Shown here piece by piece: positions 57,401 to 64,000 of a stretch of DNA of 64,000 nt. Origin of the DNA: Nemertoderma westbladi (taxonomy: Eukaryota > Xenacoelomorpha > Nemertodermatida > Nemertodermatidae); the NCBI GenBank assembly GCA_032718475.1, contig JAUCBJ010000970.1:1-64000 (forward strand), in the 5' to 3' direction. Under the pieces are notes generated by a model. It was not told the origin of the DNA and did no database searches. It was given only the letters and a program-made list of their open reading frames with translations. A program made the translations under genes and the position numbers. Numbering within the stretch: position 1 is the stretch's first letter; each line of letters starts with the position of its first letter.

Positions 57401-58155
57401 AATGGCCATTACTTGGGTCAGGTCACGCGATAATATGTTTGGCAATGGCCATTACTTGGGTCAGGTCACGCGATAATATGTTTGGCAATGGCCATTACTT
57501 GGGCCAGGTCACGCAAGAATATGTTTGGCAATGGCCATTACTTGGGTCAGGTCACGCGATAATATGTTTGGCAATGGCCATTACTTGGGCCAGGTCACGC
57601 GATAATATGTTTGGCAATGGCCATTACTTGGGCCAGGTCACGCGATAATATGTTTGGCAATGGCCATTACTTGGGCCAGGTCACGCAAGAATATGTTTGG
57701 CAATGGCCATTACTTGGGTCAGGTCACGCGATAATATGTTTGGCAATGGCCATTACTTGGGCCAGGTCACGCAAGAATATGTTTGGCAATGGCCATTACT
57801 TGGGTCAGGTCACGCAAGAATATGTTTGGCAATGGCCATTACTTGGGCCAGGTCACGCGATAATATGTTTGGCAATGGCCATTACTTGGGCCAGGTCACG
57901 CAAGAATATGTTTGGCAATGGCCATTACTTGGGTCAGGTCACGCGATAATATGTTTGGCAATGGCCATTACTTGGGCCAGGTCACGCGATAATATGTTTG
58001 GCAATGGCCATTACTTGGGTCAGGTCACGCGATAATATGTTTGGCAATGGCCATTACTTGGGCCAGGTCACGCGATAATATGTTTGGCATGGCCATTACT
58101 TGGGCCAGGTCACGCGATAATATGTTTGGCAATGGCCATTACTTGGGCCAGGTGA
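54433..58155. repeat. 43-bp minisatellite (about 86 units)
   Basis: Units contain AATGGCCATTACTTGGG, then CCAGGTCACGCG or TCAGGTCACGC, then AATATGTTTGGC. Two sites vary almost independently: GGGCC/GGGTC and GCGATAAT/GCAAGAAT. A rare AATGGCCAATAC unit occurs twice, 903 bp apart (21 units), and the variant pattern around it is repeated, showing a recent 21-unit duplication. Many overlapping short frames result; none looks like a gene. Confidence 0.97.
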
Positions 58156-58529
58156 CGCGATAATAGTTGTCAGCTGTCGGTTGTCTGCAGTCGGTTGTCT
58201 GATGGCGGTTGTCTGCTGTCGGTTTTCTGCCTCCTTAGCTAAAATACTCACATTTTTGGTTTTTTATTTCATCTGGTGCAGAATTGAATTGACTTTAGAA
58301 GACAGACATACATGTTTGAGCTGGAAGGTTCAAACTTTAATTAAAGCAAATTATCTATCTCGGAAACGGAATTACATTTTTCGATTTCCAATCTTTCAAA
58401 ATACTACTCCTCCGCCATTTGTCATTCAAATTCTATAATTTATGGCTCGTTTGAAGGTTTTTTTGTAGATTTTGGTAGACTCGCCAGCTCATTTAAAAAA
58501 ATTGTTCTAATACAGGATGTATTATTGCG
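58156..58529. other. Unassigned
   Basis: Starts with GTCTG/GTCGG-type short repeats (58158-58225). No gene recognised. Confidence 0.5.
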
Positions 58530-58850
58530 AATTTTAATTAATTAAAATTAATTTATTAAAATTAATTTATTAATTAATTAAAATTAATTTATTAATTAAT
58601 TAAAATTAATTTATTAAAATTAATTTAGTAATTAATTAAAATTAATTTATTAATTAATTAAAATTAATTTATTAAAATTAATTTATTAATTAATTAAAAT
58701 TAATTTATTAATTAATTAAAATTAATTTATTAATTAATTAAAATTAATTTATTAATTAATTAAAATTAATTTATTAATTAATAATTTTTATTTGTATTTT
58801 TATTTAATTTAATTTTTATTTATTTATTTATTAAAATTAATGCATATATT
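58530..58850. repeat. AT-only repeat of TTAATTAATTAAAATTAATT units
   Basis: About 260 bases made almost only of A and T, with TTAATTAA palindromes alternating with AAAATTAATTTATT. A single G breaks it at about 58629. Confidence 0.95.
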
Positions 58851-59187
58851 CATATATTAATGATAGATTCAAAGGTGCTGTGATAGTGTTTTTAGTGAAA
58901 TATTTAATTCCGCCACTCGCCCCTAGAGGGACACAACAATTTCATTTTTTGTTGCGCTTTGGCCTTTTCCACTGGCTTTGCCCCCCCCCCCCCCCCCCCC
59001 CCTTAAATGAAAAATTGTACTATATTTGTAGCATAATGGTACGGAGCCCGTAAAGGGACATGAGAAAAAAATGTGTTTTTTTCTCTTGTCATTTTAGGGG
59101 CTCCGTATAATGGAGTGTAAATTATTAAAATTTTTGTTGAGATTGTACTCAAAATATTTATGTGGGAAAAAGTTAAGAGACAACGCA
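58851..59187. other. Unassigned, with poly(C)
   Basis: CGCCACTCGCCCCTAGAGGG at about 58912 recalls the CTAGAGGG motif of the 315-bp satellite. A small hairpin is formed by ACGGAGCCCGTAAAGGGACA and TTTTAGGGGCTCCGT (59041-59105). Confidence 0.5.
58981..59002. repeat. Poly(C) run, 22 bases
   Basis: Pure C between GGCTTTG and TTAAATG. Confidence 0.95.
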
Positions 59188-59652
59188 TTATGGGTGCAAA
59201 CGTTGGTCAAAAGCAGACACTGGTGCAGACAGTGGTGCAGACAGTGTTGCAGACACTGGTGCAGACAGTGGTGCAAGCAGACACTGGTGCAGGCAGACAC
59301 TGGTGCAGGCAGACACTGGTGCAGGCAGACACTGGTGCAGGCAGACACTGGTGCAGGCAGACACTGGTGCAGATACTGGTACAGACAGTGGTGCAGACAG
59401 TGGAGCAGACAGTAGTGCAGATAGTGGTGCAGACAGTGGTGCAGACACTGGTACAGACAGTGGAGCAGACAGTGGTGCAGACACTGGTACAGACAGTGGA
59501 GCAGACAGTGGTGCAGACAGTGGTTCAGACTCTGGTGCAGACAGTGTTGCAGACTCTGGTGCAGACACCTGGTGAAAATACTGTAATACCAGAGTGCACG
59601 CCTCAAAACACAGAACCACTAGGCAAGGCACTATTATTTTATAATTTATCAT
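59188..59652 (-). CDS. Candidate secreted Ser-Ala-Pro repeat protein, minus strand (hypothetical)
   Basis: A 154-residue ORF starts at 59652 with MINYKIIVPCLVVLCFEACT, a signal-like hydrophobic stretch, then YFHQVSAPES and tetrapeptides SAPL/SAPV/SVPV. In the distal part the DNA unit changes from 12 bp to 16 bp, so the reading becomes PAPVSACTSVCLHQCL repeats before returning to SAPLSAPV and ending SAFDQRLHP. The start resembles the divergent plus-strand ORF at 60158 (FHQVSAP versus FHKVFAP in the same frame). Secreted low-complexity proteins of this style occur in shells, silks and glues, but a minisatellite can also give such frames by chance. Confidence 0.35.
   Translation of the reverse strand: MINYKIIVPCLVVLCFEACTLVLQYFHQVSAPESATLSAPESEPLSAPLSAPLSVPVSAPLSAPLSVPVSAPLSAPLSALLSAPLSAPLSVPVSAPVSACTSVCLHQCLPAPVSACTSVCLHQCLLAPLSAPVSATLSAPLSAPVSAFDQRLHP
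59205..59575. repeat. 12-bp and 16-bp CAGACACTGGTG minisatellite
   Basis: Units CAGACAGTGGTG and CAGACACTGGTG (12 bp) flank a central block of CAGACACTGGTGCAGG (16 bp, about five copies). The complementary array is at 60200-60352 in inverted orientation. Confidence 0.93.
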
Positions 59653-60157
59653 AGACTTTATTATCTACAACTATGCGCGTAACTACTGAAAGGTTCTACA
59701 TGAAGTAGGGAGGTAGTATGTAGTACAAGTCGGGGTGTGTGGGGGGTGAATGTGCCCTGATTACAAATAATTATAAGTGGTGTGTACGAAATTAATTAAA
59801 TCGGTATTCCCGTTTTCATATAAACAATAATGTCAACAAACTGTGAGCTGCATTTTAAGCGAAAGGCTTTGCTTGTTTATACATGACCTACTTTAGACAG
59901 AGTATGTTTAATTTGTTTACCTTTACTGGAGTGAATGCTTATTAATAAAACGATGTAATCAAGTTATTGTCTCATACTGGGGATATACACTCACTAACTA
60001 ATAATATAGAGCATGAACCAGTACATGCTCAGTCGTCAGGCTGACTGTTGGCAACTAATTCATATGTAATTGTTTATTGTTAATTGTTTCGTTTATTGTT
60101 TTGGTAAGAATAACGTGTCACTGTTAACTCACGCGCGGGAAATGATAACACTGTACC
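59653..60157. other. Region between the two divergent SAP-repeat ORFs
   Basis: About 505 bp that would be a shared promoter if both ORFs are real. It includes a GTTTATTGTTTTGGTAAGAA copy of the dispersed repeat at about 60090, close to the plus-strand start. No TATA box at a convincing place. Confidence 0.35.
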
Positions 60158-60352
60158 ATGTCTGGTTTGAAAATACTGTTTGTTCTGGGCGCCGGGTGTT
60201 TTCACAAGGTGTTTGCACCACTGTCTACACCAGTGTATGCACCAGTGTCTGCTCCCCTGTCTGCACCACTGTCTGCACCACTGTCTGCACCAGTGTCTGC
60301 ACCACTGTCTGCACCAGTGTCTGCACCACTGTCTGCACCAGTGCCTGCTTAA
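60158..60352 (+). CDS. Candidate secreted Ser-Ala-Pro repeat peptide, plus strand (hypothetical)
   Basis: A 64-residue ORF starting MSGLKILFVLGAGCFHKVFA, signal-like, with an ACC before the ATG; the rest is APLSAPVSAP repeats ending SAPVPA. Its DNA repeat is the same CACCACTGTCTG unit as the minus-strand ORF 0.5 kb away, in opposite orientation, and the residues before the repeats match in frame (FHKVFAP versus FHQVSAP). The two may be an inverted duplication of one gene. A chance product of the repeat remains possible. Confidence 0.35.
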   Translation: MSGLKILFVLGAGCFHKVFAPLSTPVYAPVSAPLSAPLSAPLSAPVSAPLSAPVSAPLSAPVPA

Positions 60353-61084
60353 CGTTTACACCCACGATTATCATTTATAACCATGGTGACACTTTACTAA
60401 GTAAGTTTATTGAGAGAGGAAATTAATTTTATAGGATCGTTATCAGTGTGTGAAAAACAGTTGTGTCATTGGCAAAAAGGGTTGGAGTGTTTTAACATTC
60501 AATTTATGTTTTCAAACTAATTTTCTGATCTTATAATATTTATGAACTAATTATTGCCTTTGTTTACAATGATTATACACTTACGTTACGTAATTTAAAG
60601 ATAATATGTAATCGTAATTTCAATTACTTTGGACTTTAATCCGGATATATTTGTCTGAATTTTGTGTTTTTGCAGGCCTTTCTTATACTTAAACATTAAA
60701 CACAGGCCATGGGTACTTATTTGATTGTCGATAAAATGTACCTACTGAATCGTAGATTACTTTAGTGAAACACCTATTAGGTTGTCATTAATTAATTAAT
60801 AAACCTTTTTCTCACTAAATTTGCAGCAACTGCGATTAATTATCTATTTATTACATTAAACAATAATTTCACATAATTTTTCAAAAATCTTATACAGTAT
60901 CTCAGTTTTCATTCTTTCTTCAATTTCCCTCGTCTTTTTCGTGAAAGCTTTAATACCAGATGAAATTTGAAATATCTCATCAATCATTCATTTCTTCTAA
61001 ATATTAATGCATATAAATAAATATATTCTGCCACCTTAGATAGATAGATAACCTACTGCAGTTATAAAAAAAGTAAATTTTCTT
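60353..61084. other. Unassigned AT-rich
   Basis: No gene recognised. A short GATA run lies at 61037-61052, just outside the SINE on its 3' side. Confidence 0.5.
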
Positions 61085-61335
61085 CGACCGTTAGGCCAGC
61101 GATTATGCACAAAAGTCTGACAACTTATTTCCAGTGCGGATCCCCAGAACTATACTCCCCAGAGGAAACTCCAGTACTCATTTAGCTACCATATAAGGAT
61201 GCAAAGCACAGATGCGCCCTGGCGAGACCCTTCAAAGCATTCGAGCCGAAACGAAAACTGCCCTGGCCCCCATGCGGGGATTGAACCCACAACCTCCGAT
61301 AGATATGAATTCAATGCAACCACTACACCAAGTTT
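61085..61335 (-). mobile_element. tRNA-derived SINE, minus strand
   Basis: Read on the minus strand, box A TGGTGTAGTGG (61330-61320) and box B GGTTCAATCCC (61287-61277) are correctly spaced. The body includes TTTCGTTTCGGCTCGAATGC and CTCTGGGGAGTATAGTTCTG. The 3' side ends in T-rich sequence next to a TATC run, a plausible tail. It belongs to a different family from the SINE at 39702. Confidence 0.8.
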
Positions 61336-61758
61336 TGAGAGTTTAGCCGTTTTATTGTCTGTCTGTCTATGTTCTAGAAGCTTCTGAGAATTATACTAAC
61401 AACTACAGTACCAGCCACATTGCCACTTTATTGAATCCGAACACTTTACTTCCGTGGTCGTGTTGTTTTCATTTGTATGCGGTTGTGGTGGTAATGTCGT
61501 GTTTCCATTTTGGAAACGGACAAGGGCCGGTATCGCAGCACTGAGATTGGCAAGTGTCGTGCGCTATTGTCAGAGAAAGCTGAGGTAATCGTAATAGGAC
61601 AGAAAAGCAAAGAGGCGGGTAGTCGCATACTTAGCTTCCTTGCGAGTATCTGGCTCAGAATTAAGGTCAAATTAATTTCAAAGGTCATGTCGTCCTTGTA
61701 TTTATGGCAGATAGGGGGGGGGGGGGGGGGGGGGGGACTGGACGCAATAAAACTCCAT
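61336..61758. other. Unassigned, with poly(G)
   Basis: Overlapping short open frames on both strands at 61446-61788 show no domain; the Gly/Pro part comes from the poly(G) run. Confidence 0.5.
61714..61736. repeat. Poly(G) run, 23 bases
   Basis: Pure G between GGCAGATA and ACTGGACGC, about 20 bp before the inverted repeat that follows. Confidence 0.95.
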
Positions 61759-62642
61759 CCCTCTCCAGGGGAAATTCGACGCAAATAATAGCTGATTATT
61801 CTCTATAAAACTGTAACGGTAACCTGTTCTATTGTGCTTAGTTTATTGTTTTGGTTAAAATAACGTGCCGCTGTAACCTGCTCCTTTCCCTAAATTGATA
61901 ATTTAACATTGAGGCGGTATATTAATTCGCCAAGGCCAATTCGCCAATATCCACACAGATTGCAAGAAGGATTACTAGACTTGAACTCGCCGATTCCATG
62001 ACTTCGGTAAACTTGTCTACTCGGCTTTTGTATACATTTTGCAACTCCTTATTGTTTGAGGAAATTCTCAAATTCTACGCTTTGGACATTCGAAGCCAGC
62101 ATACGAAGTGTGCATAGCTGCTAAGTTAAATGTAACACATGAAACAAAAATAACGTTTTACAAAAAAATATGTTTACAACAAAAAAAAACGATTCAAATA
62201 ATTACTATGTCCAGATAACATTTGGTGTGATGTTTACAGTATGAGGCAGCATTACATATTATAGCTGGTATGTATTAAGGACTCCGTATATATAATACAG
62301 TTAGTTAACTAACACAAGATATACAGCACGATCAGGATTCCAACTGTGTGGGTAAATTGTAATCCCCATACACTTTCAGGTCATTGACGCACCTTCCTCT
62401 TGCACTATTAATGTTAATTATAATTATATATTACAAATAGGGGGATTTTGGATCAATGAAACAGGGGGGAAACTCGACGCAAAACCCGCCTCATTGTTAA
62501 ATTCTCAATTTAGGGAACGGAGCAGGTTACAGTGGCACGTTATTTTAACCAAAACAATAAACTCAACACAATTGAACAGGTTACAGTTTTATTTTTGAGA
62601 GTATTCAGCTGTTATATTTGCGTCGAATTTCTCCTGGAGAGG
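61759..62642. repeat. Inverted repeat with arms of about 160 bp and a 570-bp spacer
   Basis: The left arm 61759-61917 runs from CCTCTCCAGGGGAAATTCGA to AACATTGAGGCGG; the right arm 62486-62642 is its diverged complement. Both contain TTATTGTTTTGGTTAAAATA and ACGTGCCGCTGTAACC or close versions. The arms begin CAGG like a hAT element, but the flanks are themselves inverted and there is no direct target duplication. An additional CAGGGGGGAAACTCGACGCA lies inside at about 62462. Probably a compound or foldback transposon relic. Confidence 0.8.
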
Positions 62643-64000
62643 CAATGTAACTGCACTGTAATTGTGACTCACACCACAAAGTCTCGTTTTATTTAAAAAT
62701 TCCACCACTGACTATTATTATTCACATGATTAGTTATGATTTACAATAATTTGGTTGTGACATCAGTTATTAATTTAGGAATAGAATAATTGGTAATTTC
62801 TGGCAAGTTAATTGTGCAAGACAATGATACTTGATGAGATGAATGCATTGTAGGTACCTACAGTACCAATACGTAGCACATCTTCATGTGTACGTACAGA
62901 CTGAATATACAGTAGTAGAAAGTCCTAGCCAACTGACAATGGAATTCATAATGAACTACTGTAGACCCATAGCAAAGTTCCAATATACAGTAATTATTAA
63001 ACCTACAATAACACCACGTTAGTTGACATAGATTAGGTAATCGGATTAATACCAGGAAATCAGTTTTCTTAGCTTGATCTAAATATAATCAACGATTTCA
63101 TATACAAACAATTTAAGTAGTAAAGAAGTTTAAAGTTGTAAACAATAAAGTAGTTCTACTGTATAGTGTATATTTTAAGTTATGAATTCATTACATATAT
63201 ATAATTTATAATAAAAACATTGAATAACTATTACATCGCCATGACCTACTACAGTATAAACTATAAACCATGACCTACTAAACTAATTATAGTAGTATAC
63301 CATGTACATCATACTGCTTGTTTAACTACAAATACAAAACTACGCAAAGGATTATTTGTTGAAATCTACTCGTAAAACTTTTTGTATTTTTTAGTTGTTT
63401 AAGTCTTTATTCCTTTTTCCTTCTAGTCTTTAAGTCTGTATTCGTTGTTTAAGTGCCATCTATTGGGCATATGCGCTTTGGACGCAAAATAGCGGTGGTG
63501 TGCGACTGGTGCAAGCAATGTCAAATTGATTGCACCATTTGACTTTTATCAAACGTTCAACATTGAAATTGTGACTCACGCGACGTAAATACTGTATAGG
63601 AATGTTTAATTTTCATATTTCATGTGCCCTCATTTAAGGTTTGTAATATGTAATGGTGTTGGTTAGGAATGTTTCAGGTTGTGTTCCATATTTTATTGAA
63701 TAAAATGAAATTTAATTTAATTTCTTCCAATATATAGGCCTACGCGCCTACGGCCAACCGTTAAGTACTGTCAGTTTGTAGATGACCGTTGTGATTGATA
63801 ATACACATCGATGAGTCATAACAGCATAATAATAATTCAGTAGGCCTAATACAGTAATAGATGGGCCTTACTTACTGACTTTCCATCAGATTGTCAGATA
63901 TTTATTTCTGTATTTCAGTATTTGGTAGGCCTACCGGTCAGCCGGCAGGCCGGTAGTATGTACCATACAGCCATAGTACAGCTGGGGTGACAGACCGAAC
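62643..64000. other. Unassigned AT-rich 3' end of the window
   Basis: No gene, tandem repeat or element boundary recognised. GTAGGCCTAC-type palindromes occur at about 63736 and 63926. Confidence 0.5.

Noticed and set aside
54446-58035. Dozens of 69-198-codon frames coding MAMAITWARS-type repeats
   Set aside because: By-product of a 43-bp repeat whose third multiple (129 bp) keeps frames open; they overlap each other in shifted frames.
59094-59606. Cys-His repeat frame (CLHHCLHQCL) on the minus strand and CRQWCRQ/VQTVVQT frames on the plus strand
   Set aside because: Alternative frames of the CAGACAGTGGTG minisatellite without a leader; only the SAP frame has a signal-like start.
61759-62642. 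Complete hAT element with CAGGGG ends
   Set aside because: The ends fit, but the flanking 8 bp are inverted rather than directly repeated, so no target duplication supports it.

Overview
The window is nuclear DNA of an animal, most likely a marine invertebrate. It has spliced genes with long repeat-filled introns, LINEs, tRNA-derived SINEs, TIR transposons and several large minisatellites, and no bacterial-style operons. A SINE at 39702-39937 carries a core resembling SINEs I associate with cephalopods and other lophotrochozoans, so a lophotrochozoan is my best guess; the sequence does not prove it.

Layout. 1-6.4 kb: a nearly complete non-LTR retrotransposon with two intact overlapping ORFs. 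ORF1 carries a complete ULP1/SENP-type cysteine protease active site; ORF2 has an AP endonuclease and a reverse transcriptase. 6.6-8.8 kb: a minisatellite built from two 18-bp modules. 8.8-13.4 kb: mostly unassigned, with one decayed minus-strand gene bracketed by direct repeats. 13.4-16.4 kb: a 315-bp dimeric satellite and a 1.44-kb hAT-like element with a perfect 8-bp target duplication.

16.8-43.0 kb: the 5' end of a ZZEF1 orthologue on the plus strand, in four reconstructable exons (N-terminal MGxxxS, degenerate EF-hand region, then the DOC/APC10 domain split over exons 3 and 4). Its second intron, about 22.6 kb, is dominated by roughly 370 copies of a 40-bp repeat and about 25 copies of a related 41-bp repeat that runs to within a few bases of the exon 3 acceptor. 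The intron also holds an inverted pair of a 0.3-kb element 16 kb apart, a second hAT-like element and a SINE.

43-50 kb: decayed LINE fragments, a 34-bp and a 44-bp minisatellite, and a PIF/Harbinger-like foldback element nested in a LINE tail. 50.5 kb: an ORF for a possible small secreted Trp-rich peptide. 51.8-54.2 kb: a short TIR element with 15 ACGCGT palindromes just upstream of an intronless 629-residue F-box/LRR gene. 54.4-58.2 kb: a 43-bp minisatellite with an AGGTCA in each unit. 59-60.4 kb: two divergent ORFs that each start with a signal-like segment and continue into Ser-Ala-Pro repeats. 61-64 kb: a minus-strand SINE, a 160-bp inverted repeat and AT-rich DNA. Nine poly(G)/poly(C) runs of 18-23 bases are scattered through the window.

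The secure host genes are ZZEF1 (partial) and the F-box/LRR gene. No ZZEF1 exon was recognised after 42959, so the F-box gene may be nested in a later ZZEF1 intron, or ZZEF1 may be interrupted.
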